Source: Acidobacteriota bacterium (GTDB lineage: Bacteria > Acidobacteriota > Thermoanaerobaculia > Multivoradales > Multivoraceae). Taken from it: a DNA stretch of 64,000 bases. Where the stretch lies: assembly GCA_028875725.1 (NCBI GenBank), contig JAPPCR010000014.1, forward strand, positions 1 to 64,000, given 5' to 3'. The position numbers were made by a program, and so were the translations under genes. Shown piece after piece: positions 16,600 through 25,526 of the stretch (position 1 is the first letter of the stretch; every line of letters begins with the position of its first letter). Below the pieces are notes generated by a model. The model did no database searches and was not told the DNA's origin. It saw only the letters and a program-made list of their open reading frames with translations.

Positions 16600-17139
16600 C
16601 TACCGTAGCGGGAACTCGTCCATGTAGCGCTCGTAGCCGGGCTCGACATCGATCTCGAGCGACCGGAGCATGCGGACGACGGCGTTGTAGTACGAGACGA
16701 TGATCGTCAGTTCGACGAGGAGTTCATCGTCGAGGTGACGCCTCAGGGCGTCGAAGGTCTCGGGGCTGATGCTGAGACCCTCGGTCACCTCGTCGGCGGC
16801 GGTGAGGACGAGCCGCTCGAGTTCCGGTAGCTCGCCGGCTTCCGGTCCCGCGAGGACGGCGCGGATGTCGTCGTCGGACATCCCGAACTGGCGGCCGAGT
16901 TCGATGTGGTGGCTGTACTCGTAGTCGGTGCGCGTGATGACGCCGATGCGCAGGATGGCCATCTCGCGCAGCCGAGTATCGAAGCGTGCCTTGTGGCGGA
17001 TCCACGCGCCCGTGTGGCGGAAGGCGCGCGTCCCCGCGGGACTGTGGGCGAGCATTCGCGCCAGGTTGATCGGCCGGTCGAGCAGCTCCCGGTCTTCGGG
17101 AGCTAGATCGTCCACGTCGAGGTAGGTGAGTCGAGCCAT
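16600..17139 (-). CDS. Carboxymuconolactone decarboxylase-like (AhpD fold) protein, copy 1
   Basis: A 179-residue all-helical AhpD-like protein. It carries REMAILRIGVITRTDYEYSH followed by HIELGRQFGMSDDDI, the family core. The CxxC seen in peroxidase members is absent, so it is more like the decarboxylase/lactonase or ring-cleavage-associated members. A second gene of the same length and layout lies at 18013-18552, with an SDR gene between them. Probable role: oxidation or decarboxylation of a small organic acid or lactone; substrate unknown. Confidence 0.8.
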   Translation of the reverse strand: MARLTYLDVDDLAPEDRELLDRPINLARMLAHSPAGTRAFRHTGAWIRHKARFDTRLREMAILRIGVITRTDYEYSHHIELGRQFGMSDDDIRAVLAGPEAGELPELERLVLTAADEVTEGLSISPETFDALRRHLDDELLVELTIIVSYYNAVVRMLRSLEIDVEPGYERYMDEFPLR

Positions 17140-17186
17140 CGCGTTCCTCTCTTGCGGGTCGGCATCGTCAGCGCCGGCGGCGCCAG

Positions 17187-18002
17187 TCAGCGGACGGGAG
17201 AGAGTACCGTCACGCCGCCGTCGACGACCAGCGCCTGGCCAGTGATGTAGCGGGCGTGTTCGGAAGCCAGGAACACGACGGCGCGACCGACGTCCCAGCC
17301 GGTCCCTTCGATTCGCAGCGCCGAGGCGTTCTTGCGCCCCTCGCGGATCTCGGGCGTCATCGTCGGCCGCTGGACCATCGGGGTCCAGACCGGCCCCGGG
17401 AGCACGGCGTTGACGCGGATTCCGGCACCGGCGTGGTCGACGGCCATCGCCCGGGTCAACGAGATGACCGCGCCCTTCGACGCCGAGTAGGGGGTGAGGC
17501 CCTTGGGGCGGATCGCGGAGATCGAGCTGATGTTGACGATCGAGCCGCCGCCGGCCTCGTGCATCGACGGGATCAGGGCGCGGGACGCCTGGACCATCGA
17601 CCGGACGTTGACTTTCATCACCCGGTCCCAGAGCTCCGGCTCGGTGTCGAGGACGGTGCCCGGCGCTCCGATGCCGACGTTGTTGATCAGCACGGTGGGC
17701 GGCGCGGAGCCTTCCCGGGCGAAGGCCGCCAGGGCAGCGCAGTCCTCGTCGCTCGTCACGTCGCCGACGAAGAGGCGGGCGGCGCCGCCCTCGCTCTCGA
17801 TCATTTCGACGGTGCCGCGACCTGCTGCCTCGTTGAGGTCCACGACGACGACCTCGGCGCCGGCGCGCGCCAGGAGGATCGCGGCGGCGCGGCCGTTGCC
17901 GATCCCGTCGCCTCTCGCTCCGCCGCCCGTGACGACGGCGGTCCGGCCGCTGAAGTCGACTCGATCCCCGCTCGAGGGGGTCTGCTCCAGACGTGTGGTC
18001 AT
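17187..18002 (-). CDS. Short-chain dehydrogenase/reductase
   Basis: A 271-residue classical SDR oxidoreductase. Cofactor motif TGGGARGDGIGNG (a slightly expanded TGxxxGxG), NNVG in place of NNAG, then the catalytic Ser of NISSIS and YSASK for the active-site Tyr and Lys. The C-terminus ends in the FLASEHARYITGQALVVDGG block. It stands between the two AhpD-like genes on the same strand (10 bp from the upstream one, 47 bp to the next), so the three probably form one small catabolic operon. Confidence 0.9.
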   Translation of the reverse strand: MTTRLEQTPSSGDRVDFSGRTAVVTGGGARGDGIGNGRAAAILLARAGAEVVVVDLNEAAGRGTVEMIESEGGAARLFVGDVTSDEDCAALAAFAREGSAPPTVLINNVGIGAPGTVLDTEPELWDRVMKVNVRSMVQASRALIPSMHEAGGGSIVNISSISAIRPKGLTPYSASKGAVISLTRAMAVDHAGAGIRVNAVLPGPVWTPMVQRPTMTPEIREGRKNASALRIEGTGWDVGRAVVFLASEHARYITGQALVVDGGVTVLSPVR

Positions 18003-18012
18003 CGATTTGCCG

Positions 18013-18552
18013 CTAAGGCAGCGGGAACTCCTCCAGGTAGCGCTCGTAGTCGGGCTCGACGTCGATGTCCAGCGAGTTCAGGATCCGAACGACGCCGTTG
18101 TAGTAGGAGAGGGTCATCGTCAACTCGACCATCATTCCCTCGTCGAGGTGACCCTGCAACGCCTTGAAGGTCTCGGCGCCGATGCCGATGCCGTTCGTCA
18201 TCTCGTCGGCCGCGGCGAGGACGAGCCGTTCGACCTCCGTCAGCGACTCGTCGTCCGGCCCCGCGACGACGGCCCGGATGTCGTCGTCGGACAGGCCGAA
18301 CTGCCGGCCCAGTTCGATGTGGTGGCTGTACTCGTAGTCGGTGCGGGTGACGGCGCCGACCCGGAGGATCGCCATCTGGCGCAGGCGCGGATCGAGCTTC
18401 GTCTTGAACCGAATCCAGAGGCCCAGACGGCCGAACGCACGGGCGCCCTCAGGGCAGTAGGCGAGAACCCTGAAGATGTTGAGCGGCGGATCGAGAAGTC
18501 TCTGGTCCTCGGGAGCGAGATCGTCTACGTCCAGGTACGGGAGTCGAGCCAT
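18013..18552 (-). CDS. Carboxymuconolactone decarboxylase-like (AhpD fold) protein, copy 2
   Basis: A 179-residue paralogue of the gene at 16600-17139: the same MARLxYLDVDDLAPED start, the same TRTDYEYSHHIELGRQFG core, and an almost identical end (YERYLEEFPLP against YERYMDEFPLR). Start ATG 18552 is set by this conserved N-terminus. No CxxC pair. The duplicated pair around an SDR suggests either two steps on related substrates or a heteromer. Confidence 0.8.
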   Translation of the reverse strand: MARLPYLDVDDLAPEDQRLLDPPLNIFRVLAYCPEGARAFGRLGLWIRFKTKLDPRLRQMAILRVGAVTRTDYEYSHHIELGRQFGLSDDDIRAVVAGPDDESLTEVERLVLAAADEMTNGIGIGAETFKALQGHLDEGMMVELTMTLSYYNGVVRILNSLDIDVEPDYERYLEEFPLP

Positions 18553-18571
18553 CGTGATCCTCTCTCGCGGG

Positions 18572-20116
18572 TCAGGGCCGGTCAGCGAGTTCCCTGCACT
18601 CGAAGCTGGCCGCGTCCTTCGGGTCACCGTTGCCGGAGTAGACGGCCGTTCTCGGGTAGCGGCAGATGGGCCGCGATTCCAGGACCTGGCCATCGCCGCC
18701 CCGACGCGCGGCGCCCAGGGTGTCGGGTGGAACGCCCTCCTCGACCCAGCGGACGACCGCGGCGAAGGGATTCTCGGGGGTGATGCCGGGCATGTCGCGG
18801 CAGTGCCTGGCGCCCGGCACCATGAACAGGCGCAGGAAGTCGCCGGTGTCGCCCATGCGGTCTTCGACGCCTTCGAACCAGTCGACCGTGCCCTGTGCGT
18901 AGATCAGGGGGTCGGACCAGCCGTGCCAGACGACCGCCTTGCCGCCGCGGTCGCGGAAGCCGGAGAGATCGGTGCGGTCCGTGCCGAACACGCGCCCGAA
19001 CTCCTCGACCGACTGGTCCCAGTAGTGCTCGTAAGAGGCGTGGGTGAGGCCGGTCCAGTCGAAATCCGGGTCGCGGGCGAGGAAGTAGCGGAACCAGTCG
19101 AGGGTGATCCGCATCGGCCGGCCCGCGGGCGGATCGCCGGCCGTTCCGTTCAGAGCCGTGAAGTCGGTCCCGGGCGCCAGGCCGTACCAGAGAAAGGAGC
19201 CGTCGCGCCGCCGGGGGCCTTCGAGGATCTTCCGGAGGACGGCGACGTCGGTCTCGGTGATTACTCCACAGCCTTCGGGTTCGGCGCCGAGAAGTTCGGC
19301 GGGATCGAACGGGCACTGGCGGGGCTCCGGGATCACGCCGTCGGCCAGGCCGTCCTGCAGGTCACAGGCTTCGATGGCCTTCGCCTGGACGAGCCGGAAC
19401 GCGCAGGGGCGCACGAAATGGCCGGCTTCCAGCATGACGAGCTGGCCCCACATCTGGGCGAGATGCAGCCGGTCCCAGTTGATCGCCGGCGCGCCGGAGA
19501 GGATGCCGTCGTAGTCGTTCGGGTACCGCTGGACCTCCATCAGCCCCTGGCGGCCGCCGGTGGAGCAGCCGCGGAAGTAGGAGTACCCAGGCGGCCGGCC
19601 GTAGAAGGCCGCCGTGAGTTCCTTGCCCACCCGGGTCATCGCGTGGATGCCGAGGTAGGCGTTGTCGCGGATCAGCATCCACTCGAGGGCGCCGTCCGGG
19701 CCGAGCGCGAAGCTGCCGCTGTTCTCCTCGTGGCCGGTGTCCGTGGAGGCAGCCGCGAAGCCCTCGCGGACAGCGGCCGGGAGTGTGCGCGGACTGCCGC
19801 CGGAGAAACCGCCGCCGCCGGTGCCGAGGAAGCGGCCGTTCCAGGTCTCGGTAGGTAGGGCCACCCAGATCGTGATGCGGTCGTTGGCTGGCGGGTGAGT
19901 GGCGACGGCGGTTACGCGGCAGTAGGGAGGGCCGGTGGGGCCGGCGGTTTCGAGGACGGCTGAGTCGACGGTGGCGTCGGCGAGTTGGATCTCGGCGAGG
20001 CTCTCGCAGCTGCGGGCGGGCTCGGCGGCGTCGTAGAGGGGCGGCGGTGGCCACTGCGCGGCCGCGGGGACGGAGAGCGCTACTACACAGGCGCCTGTTG
20101 TCAGGGAGTACTTCAC
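18572..20116 (-). CDS. Tannase/feruloyl esterase family protein, secreted
   Basis: A 514-residue secreted alpha/beta-hydrolase that would cleave phenolic esters such as feruloyl or galloyl esters. GTG start with a short signal (TTGACVVALSVPAAAQ). The family CS-D-HC triad is intact: FRGCSTGGRQG with Cys184-Ser185, WHGWSDPLI with the Asp, and GARHCRDMPG with the Cys-side His. It begins the run leading to the AhpD/SDR genes (19 bp gap), which fits release and breakdown of an aromatic ester. Confidence 0.88.
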   Translation of the reverse strand: MKYSLTTGACVVALSVPAAAQWPPPPLYDAAEPARSCESLAEIQLADATVDSAVLETAGPTGPPYCRVTAVATHPPANDRITIWVALPTETWNGRFLGTGGGGFSGGSPRTLPAAVREGFAAASTDTGHEENSGSFALGPDGALEWMLIRDNAYLGIHAMTRVGKELTAAFYGRPPGYSYFRGCSTGGRQGLMEVQRYPNDYDGILSGAPAINWDRLHLAQMWGQLVMLEAGHFVRPCAFRLVQAKAIEACDLQDGLADGVIPEPRQCPFDPAELLGAEPEGCGVITETDVAVLRKILEGPRRRDGSFLWYGLAPGTDFTALNGTAGDPPAGRPMRITLDWFRYFLARDPDFDWTGLTHASYEHYWDQSVEEFGRVFGTDRTDLSGFRDRGGKAVVWHGWSDPLIYAQGTVDWFEGVEDRMGDTGDFLRLFMVPGARHCRDMPGITPENPFAAVVRWVEEGVPPDTLGAARRGGDGQVLESRPICRYPRTAVYSGNGDPKDAASFECRELADRP

Positions 20117-20171
20117 CGGTCGGTCTCGGACTACGCAGTATGGTCGCCCCTTCGCGGCGCGTCCTTCTCAG

Positions 20172-20203
20172 AAGCCGGCGGGGACGCCGGCGCACCCAGT
20201 GTG
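20172..20203 (+). repeat. Interspersed hairpin element, copy A
   Basis: A 7-bp stem GCCGGCG/CGCCGGC closed by a GGGA tetraloop and followed by the tail GCACCCAGTGTG. The 31-bp core is identical in copies at 36714-36745 and 57752-57782. It lies in the 150-bp divergent gap between the tannase-family gene and the HSL-type hydrolase. Confidence 0.8.
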
Positions 20204-20266
20204 GATCGACGCAGAGGGTATCGTCCGCCGCACACTGCATTCCCGTCGCACTCAAGGAGAGTCCCA

Positions 20267-21343
20267 GTGAAGAGATCGATCCCCCAAGCCCTGCCGGCCG
20301 TCGCACTGGCTTCGAGCCTGGCCCTCGTGTTCACCGTTGCCGGTACGCCGGCCGCAACAGCCCAGGAGTCGGGCTCCTGGACGATCGGCGAGCGCGTGGT
20401 GCCGGCGCCCGCGGGTGCGAGCGACGTTCTCCGCTCAGCTCTTGCCGCTACGCCCGCCCCCAGCGTCGCCGCGTCGAAGCAGCAGACGCCGCAGAGCGAC
20501 GAACAGTGGCTGGTGATGCAGAAGGCAACGGCCAACGCCAACCTCGACCAGATCGCGAGCGGATTCGGCGTCTCGATCGAGAAAGCCGAGGTCGAAGGCG
20601 TGACGGTCTACCGGGTGGTGCCCGAGAAGGTGCATCCCCGGCATGCGGACCACCTGTTTCTGCACGTACACGGCGGCGGCTACGTCCTGAACGGCGGAGA
20701 CGCCTCCGTCACCGAGGCGGCCATCGTCGCGGCCAGCGCGGGTATCCCGGCCCTCTCCGTCGACTACCGCATGCCGCCGGAGCACCCGTTCCCGGCCGCC
20801 GTCGAGGATGTGGTCTCGGTTTACAGGCACCTGCTGGAGAGCCGGTCCGCGAAGTCGATCGCCATCGGCGGTACGTCCGCGGGCGGCGGACTGTCGCTGG
20901 CCGCCGTGCATCGTTTCATCGCCCTGGGCCTCGATGTGCCCGGAGCGATCTACGCGGGAACGCCCTGGGCCGACCTGACCAAGACCAGCGACAGCCTGTT
21001 CACGAACGAAGGGCTGGACCGCATCCTGGTCACCTACGACGGGTTTCTGGGCGCGGCAGCGCGGCTGTACGCCGATGGCCACGACCTGAAGGACCCGCTG
21101 ATGTCGCCCGCCTACGGCGACTTCGATGGATTCCCGCCGACGTACCTGATCACCGGCACGCGCGACATGTTCCTGAGCGACACGGCGAGGACCCACCGCA
21201 AGTTGCGGGCGGCCGGCGTGGTTGCGGACCTACACGTCTACGAGGGTGTCGCGCACGCCGACTATCTGATCTTCCCGGCGTCGCCGGAGTCGCAGGACGT
21301 GTTCCAGGAGGTCAGCGCGTTCTTCAAGAAGCACCTGGAGTAG
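20267..21343 (+). CDS. Alpha/beta hydrolase, hormone-sensitive-lipase family, secreted
   Basis: A 358-residue esterase of the HSL (family IV) type with a Sec signal (PAVALASSLALVFTVAGTPA). The oxyanion motif HVHGGGYV is followed by the nucleophile elbow GGTSAGGG (Thr for the usual Asp before Ser), then TGTRDMFLSD with the Asp and GVAHADY with the His. GTG 20267 is chosen for AAGGAG seven bases upstream. It probably acts on short acyl esters in the periplasm. Confidence 0.87.
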   Translation: MKRSIPQALPAVALASSLALVFTVAGTPAATAQESGSWTIGERVVPAPAGASDVLRSALAATPAPSVAASKQQTPQSDEQWLVMQKATANANLDQIASGFGVSIEKAEVEGVTVYRVVPEKVHPRHADHLFLHVHGGGYVLNGGDASVTEAAIVAASAGIPALSVDYRMPPEHPFPAAVEDVVSVYRHLLESRSAKSIAIGGTSAGGGLSLAAVHRFIALGLDVPGAIYAGTPWADLTKTSDSLFTNEGLDRILVTYDGFLGAAARLYADGHDLKDPLMSPAYGDFDGFPPTYLITGTRDMFLSDTARTHRKLRAAGVVADLHVYEGVAHADYLIFPASPESQDVFQEVSAFFKKHLE

Positions 21344-21376
21344 GCCGGCGCACCGACAGGTGCACCCAGTGTGTGA
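21343..21376 (+). repeat. Interspersed hairpin element, degenerate copy B
   Basis: A worn copy: GGCCGGCGCACC, then GACAGG, then TGCACCCAGTGTGTG. The conserved tail is kept but the hairpin is altered. It overlaps the last base of the hydrolase stop codon and fills the whole gap to the stop of the next, convergent gene. Confidence 0.5.
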
Positions 21377-21748
21377 CTACTCGTTGCGAGTCGCGGTGAA
21401 CTCACGCTCGCCGCGGGGAGTGATCATCTTTCCGGTCATCGTGTCGCCGTCGACCGTCGCCTCGAAGTTCAGGTTGAAGGTCTGGCCGCCCCTTCCGATC
21501 TCCCGGCCGAACTTGAGCGTCTCGCCGTCCCAGGACACGTTCTTCAGATCGCCGTTCCGGCGCGGGTTGGTCCAGGTGCCCTTGAGCTCGCCGTCGACCT
21601 CCGTGAACTCGTAGACGACCTCGAAGGTGCCCTGGGGCGTCTCGGTCGTCGATGCCCACTTGCCGAGAACGGGGGCGTTGTCTGCGGCCAGCGCCGCAGG
21701 GGCGAGCGCCAGGGCGACCGCTGCGGCGATCAGGATGGACTGTCTCAT
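21377..21748 (-). CDS. Small secreted beta-rich hypothetical protein
   Basis: A 123-residue secreted protein: signal AAAVALALAPAALA, then about 100 residues of alternating strands (GKWASTTETPQGTFEVVYEF, GELKGTWTNPRRNGDLKNVS, DGDTMTGKM) in a lipocalin-like or YceI-like rhythm. The pattern 'change in function of added gene product' cannot be guessed. GAGGAG lies before ATG 21748. Divergent from the VOC-family gene with only 43 bp between starts. Confidence 0.65.
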   Translation of the reverse strand: MRQSILIAAAVALALAPAALAADNAPVLGKWASTTETPQGTFEVVYEFTEVDGELKGTWTNPRRNGDLKNVSWDGETLKFGREIGRGGQTFNLNFEATVDGDTMTGKMITPRGEREFTATRNE

Positions 21749-21791
21749 AGGGGCTCCTCAGTTGAGTTCAGAATGCTCGTACACTGCTTTG

Positions 21792-22559
21792 ATGACAAGG
21801 ACGACCGCCGTTGCCGTTTTGTTCCTGCTCGGCTGGGGTTGCGCCGGGGATAGTGACGAGGTCACGGGTGCGTCCGTAAACCAACCGAATCCGAAACCAG
21901 CCGGAGAGCTAGCAATGAAGATCGATCACTTCATGTACGCGGTTGCCGATCTCGACGAGGGAATGGCATGGGCCGAGGAGGCCTTCGGCGTGGCGCCGGC
22001 GTTCGGCGGCTCGCACGAGGGGCTCGGCACGCGCAACGCACTGCTGAGCCTTGGCGACACGTACCTCGAGATCATCGCGCCGGATCCGGCGCAGTCGGTC
22101 GAGAGCCAAATGGTCACGGGCATGGCCGCGATGAGCGCCGGGGGGCTCGTGACGTGGGCGGCGCAGGGCGATCTCGTCGTCACGAAGGGGTTGCTGGAGG
22201 AGGCGGGGATCTCTTCGGTGGGTCCTGTGGAGACGCGGCGGCGAACGGCCGACGGCGGGCTGCTTGTTTGGGACCTCCTGTTCCCGCAGGGAGGCGGCTA
22301 CGGGATGCCCTTCTTCATCGACTGGCGGGGTTCTCCGCACCCGGCCACGACGACCCCCGTGGGCGGCGAGTTGGTGTCGTTCGGGATCTCTACGCCGGAG
22401 GCGGGGGATCTCGAGGCTGTGCTGGCGGGTCTTGGGCTGGATGTCGCAGTGGCGGACGGAGAGCCGGAGATGAGCGTCGTGATCGAAGGGGCGAAGGGGC
22501 CGGTCGTGTTGGCTGCGACGGAGGAGAGCCGGAGGTTGCAGCCGTCTTCGCGACGATAG
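21792..22559 (+). CDS. VOC/glyoxalase-like domain lipoprotein
   Basis: About 255 residues from ATG 21792. The first 17 residues form a lipoprotein-like signal ending LLGWGC. From MKIDHFMYAVADLDEGMAW on, it matches the glyoxalase-like VOC domain, with a C-terminal repeat half starting near ELVSFGISTPEAGDLEAVLAG. VOC proteins bind a metal and catalyse isomerisation, ring opening or lyase steps; the substrate is unknown. A start at ATG 21915 (GGAGAG upstream) would give a cytosolic protein and cannot be excluded. Confidence 0.7.
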   Translation: MTRTTAVAVLFLLGWGCAGDSDEVTGASVNQPNPKPAGELAMKIDHFMYAVADLDEGMAWAEEAFGVAPAFGGSHEGLGTRNALLSLGDTYLEIIAPDPAQSVESQMVTGMAAMSAGGLVTWAAQGDLVVTKGLLEEAGISSVGPVETRRRTADGGLLVWDLLFPQGGGYGMPFFIDWRGSPHPATTTPVGGELVSFGISTPEAGDLEAVLAGLGLDVAVADGEPEMSVVIEGAKGPVVLAATEESRRLQPSSRR

Positions 22560-22593
22560 GGTTGGCGGTCACAACCCTGAACGGGGAGGACCG

Positions 22594-23556
22594 ATGACCA
22601 AGGACAACTCGAAGAACCGCATTCGTCCGACCTGCCTTTACCTCGCCATCGCGGCCCTGAGCCTCGCCGCCGCCATCCCGGCCGCGGCCCAGCTCGACAT
22701 CGACGCCTGGGCCAAACAGGCGGGCGAACAGATCGTCTGGCACCAGACGCAGTTGAGCGACACGGTCTACCTGCTGCTGCCCGAGCCGGGGCTGGCCGGG
22801 AACCTCGCGGTCTCCGCGGGCGAGGACGGCATCCTGATCGTCGACGACGCGATGATGCCGGTAGTGCCGAAGATCAAGGCCGCGGTGGCGAAGATCCAGG
22901 AAGGCAGGATCGACTTCGTCGTCAACTCGCACTACCACTTCGATCACGCGGGCGGTAACGCGGGCTTCGGCGCCGACTCGGCGATCGTCGCCCACGCGAA
23001 CGTCCGCAAGCGCCTGCTGGAGAACCGGCATGCCGGGGCCAACTTCTCGGCGACCCCGTTCCCGTCCGAGGCGCTGCCGATCGTGACATTCAACGAGAGC
23101 GTCACCCTGCACTGGAACGGGGAGGCGATCGACGTGATCCACTTCGGCAATCCGGCCCACACGGACGGCGACGCGGCGATCTTCTTCCGCGACTCGAACG
23201 TCGTCCACGCCGGCGACCAGTTCCCGAATCTCGGCGGCTACCCGTACATCGACCGGGACGTCGGCGGCAGCGCGCTCGGCCTGCGCGACAACATGGCCCA
23301 GCTCCTCGCCATCGTCGACGACGAAACGAAGATCATTCCCGGCCACGGGCCGCTGGCGACGAAGGCCGACCTGCAGAAGTACCACGACTACGTCGCGGAG
23401 ACGATCGACTACATCGACAGGCAGAAGAGCGCCGGCAAGTCGCTCCAGGACGTCCAGAAGGACGGCCTGCCCGAGAAGTACGCGCCGTACGGCAACGGCC
23501 CGCTGTCGCCGGAGCCGGTCTGGATCGGCTACGTCTGGGCCAGTCTCGACGACTGA
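22594..23556 (+). CDS. Secreted metallo-beta-lactamase-fold hydrolase
   Basis: A 320-residue MBL-fold enzyme with signal peptide (IAALSLAAAIPAAAQ). Zinc ligands are all present: SHYHFDHAGG (HxHxDH), GNPAHTDGD (third His), VHAGDQF (bridging Asp), IIPGHGP (last His). The shape is that of the SoxH/quinoprotein-relay MBL group rather than class B beta-lactamases. It is followed after 16 bp by an ABC exporter on the same strand. Substrate unknown. Confidence 0.87.
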   Translation: MTKDNSKNRIRPTCLYLAIAALSLAAAIPAAAQLDIDAWAKQAGEQIVWHQTQLSDTVYLLLPEPGLAGNLAVSAGEDGILIVDDAMMPVVPKIKAAVAKIQEGRIDFVVNSHYHFDHAGGNAGFGADSAIVAHANVRKRLLENRHAGANFSATPFPSEALPIVTFNESVTLHWNGEAIDVIHFGNPAHTDGDAAIFFRDSNVVHAGDQFPNLGGYPYIDRDVGGSALGLRDNMAQLLAIVDDETKIIPGHGPLATKADLQKYHDYVAETIDYIDRQKSAGKSLQDVQKDGLPEKYAPYGNGPLSPEPVWIGYVWASLDD

Positions 23557-23572
23557 GACCGCGGCCGCGGCG

Positions 23573-24334
23573 ATGGCCAACGACGTCGTCATCGACGTCC
23601 GGGACCTGCGCAAGAGCTACGGGGAACTCGTAGCCGTCGACGGGGTCTCGTTCCAGGTCCATCGCGGCGAGATCTTCGGCATGCTGGGCCCCAACGGGGC
23701 CGGCAAGACGACCACGGTCGAGATCCTGGAAGGGCTCCGCCAAACGGACGGCGGCGAGGCGTTCATCGACGGCGTCGGCGTGAAGAAGAACCGGCGGCGG
23801 GTCAAGAGCATGATCGGCGTCCAGCTCCAGCAGAACGCCTTCTTCGACAACCTGACGCTCCGCGAAACGGTCCAGTTGTTCGCGACGCTCTACGGCTCGG
23901 ACGCTTCGGCGGACGAGATGCTGGCCAGGGTCGACCTGGCCGATCGGGCGACGTCCCGCTACAAGCATCTGTCCGGCGGCCAGAGGCAACGGTTCTCCAT
24001 CGCGGTCGCCATGGTCAACGAGCCGGTCGCGATGTTCCTCGACGAACCGACGACCGGGCTCGATCCCCAGGCGCGCCGCAGGATGTGGAAGCTGATCGAC
24101 GGCCTGCGCTCCGACGGCATGGCGATCATGCTGACCACCCACTACATGGAAGAGGCGGAGGTTCTCTGCGATCGCGTGGCGGTCATCGACCGGGGCGCCA
24201 TCGTCGCTGTCGACGCGCCGCAGGCGTTGATCGACCAATTGGCGAACCGCGGCGGCCAGTCGGTCCGCCGGGACGGCGCCCTGACGCTCGAAGACGTCTT
24301 CCTCGATCTGACCGGGCACCAGCTCGTCGAGTAG
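23573..24334 (+). CDS. ABC-2 exporter ATP-binding protein
   Basis: A 253-residue CcmA/DrrA-type ATPase: Walker A GPNGAGKT, signature LSGGQRQR, Walker B AMFLDEPTTGLD, switch His in TTHYMEEA. It drives the permease encoded 10 bp downstream. The C-terminal tail after the switch region is short for the DrrA group and ends at EDVFLDLTGHQL. The exported compound is not evident. Confidence 0.9.
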   Translation: MANDVVIDVRDLRKSYGELVAVDGVSFQVHRGEIFGMLGPNGAGKTTTVEILEGLRQTDGGEAFIDGVGVKKNRRRVKSMIGVQLQQNAFFDNLTLRETVQLFATLYGSDASADEMLARVDLADRATSRYKHLSGGQRQRFSIAVAMVNEPVAMFLDEPTTGLDPQARRRMWKLIDGLRSDGMAIMLTTHYMEEAEVLCDRVAVIDRGAIVAVDAPQALIDQLANRGGQSVRRDGALTLEDVFLDLTGHQLVE

Positions 24335-24344
24335 GGATCCCGGG

Positions 24345-25463
24345 GTGAAGATCTACCTGGCGTTCATCGGCGCCGAACTGAAGATGTTCTTCCGCGACCG
24401 GGCGGCCCTCTTCTGGTCGCTGGCCTTCCCGACCGTGATGATGGTCGTGTTCGGCCTCTTCGATTTCGGCAGCTTCGCCCCGCCGCAGGTGGGCATCGTC
24501 GACCAGGCGAAGAACCAGGCGTCGACCCTGCTGGTGTCCGTGCTGAAGGGCGAACTCGGCGGCGAACCGCTGTTCAACGTCCCGGAATCCGACGACGCCG
24601 CGTATCTACGAGCGGAGGTCGTGGCCGGCGACATCACGGCGTTCCTCGTGATCCCGGAGGGCTTCGGCGAACTCGGCGCCTCTTCGACGATCGACCTCAC
24701 GTTCGACGGCCGGAAAGCGCAGGAGGCGCAGGCGGCTCGATCCATCCTCGAGCAGGTGCTCGAGGGCGTGTTCAAGTCGGTCGCCAACATCCCGGCGGAG
24801 TACCGCGTCGAGAACTGGGCGACGATCTCTCCCACGGAAGTCGCTGGCCGCGGCCAGGGCTACAAGGGATTCATCGTGCCGGGAATCGTCTCGCTGGCGA
24901 TCATGCAGAGCGCGCTCTTCGGCGTCGTCTTCACGCTGGTGCGTCTGCGCAACCAGGGCGTGCTGAAGCGCCTCTACGCCACGCCCATCGGCCCGAACCA
25001 CTTCCTGGTGGGCTCGCTCACCACCAGACTCCTCCTGCTCGTGATGCAGACGAACGTCCTGCTGCTCGTCGGCATCCTCGTGTCCCGCGTCGACGTGGCC
25101 CCGGGCTACCCGCTGTTCTGGCTGGAGGTCATCCCGCTCATCTTCCTCGGCGGTCTCGTGTTCGCCTCACTGGGCCTGGCGATCTCCGGCATCGCGAAGA
25201 CGGAGAACACGGCGGCGCCGCTAGCGAACATCGTGTCGCTGCCGCTGATGTTCCTGTCGGGCGTGTTCTTCCCCCAGAACGTGCTGCCGGACTGGCTCCT
25301 CGCCTTCGCGAAGTGGCTGCCGCTGACCTTCCTGGCGGACGCGATGCGAGCGATGGTGAACAGCGGCGAGACGCTGTTCGCCCAGAGCGGCCCGATCCTG
25401 GGGCTGGCCGCGTGGGCCGTCCTCTGCTTCGGGCTCGCCGTGTGGGCGTTCCGGTGGGAGTGA
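24345..25463 (+). CDS. ABC-2 type transporter permease
   Basis: A 372-residue permease from GTG 24345. One N-terminal helix (AALFWSLAFPTVMMVVFGLF), a roughly 150-residue extracytoplasmic loop, then five helices including ITLLVGILVS-like and LPLMFLSGVFFPQNVLP, the last being the ABC-2 signature. It pairs with the ATPase just upstream. Such exporters carry drugs, lipids or secondary metabolites. Confidence 0.87.
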   Translation: MKIYLAFIGAELKMFFRDRAALFWSLAFPTVMMVVFGLFDFGSFAPPQVGIVDQAKNQASTLLVSVLKGELGGEPLFNVPESDDAAYLRAEVVAGDITAFLVIPEGFGELGASSTIDLTFDGRKAQEAQAARSILEQVLEGVFKSVANIPAEYRVENWATISPTEVAGRGQGYKGFIVPGIVSLAIMQSALFGVVFTLVRLRNQGVLKRLYATPIGPNHFLVGSLTTRLLLLVMQTNVLLLVGILVSRVDVAPGYPLFWLEVIPLIFLGGLVFASLGLAISGIAKTENTAAPLANIVSLPLMFLSGVFFPQNVLPDWLLAFAKWLPLTFLADAMRAMVNSGETLFAQSGPILGLAAWAVLCFGLAVWAFRWE

Positions 25464-25470
25464 GGTAACA

Positions 25471-25493
25471 GGCGCGAGTCAGACACTCGCGCC
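25471..25493. terminator. Hairpin between convergent genes
   Basis: A perfect 9-bp stem GGCGCGAGT/ACTCGCGCC with a 5-base loop CAGAC lies 8 bp after the permease stop and before the convergent gene. There is no T-tract, so it may be a Rho-assisted or bidirectional stop, or the first half of the repeat element that follows. Confidence 0.45.
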
Positions 25494-25525
25494 AAAGCCG
25501 GCCAGAAGGCCGGCGCACCCAGTGG
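25491..25525 (+). repeat. Interspersed hairpin element, copy C
   Basis: Here the stem is GCCGGCC/GGCCGGC with loop AGAA. Against copies A, D and F both arms differ at the same pair (G:C turned to C:G), a compensatory change that keeps the 7-bp stem. The tail GCACCCAGTG is unchanged. It sits in a 63-bp gap between convergent genes. Confidence 0.75.
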
Positions 25526-25526
25526 C

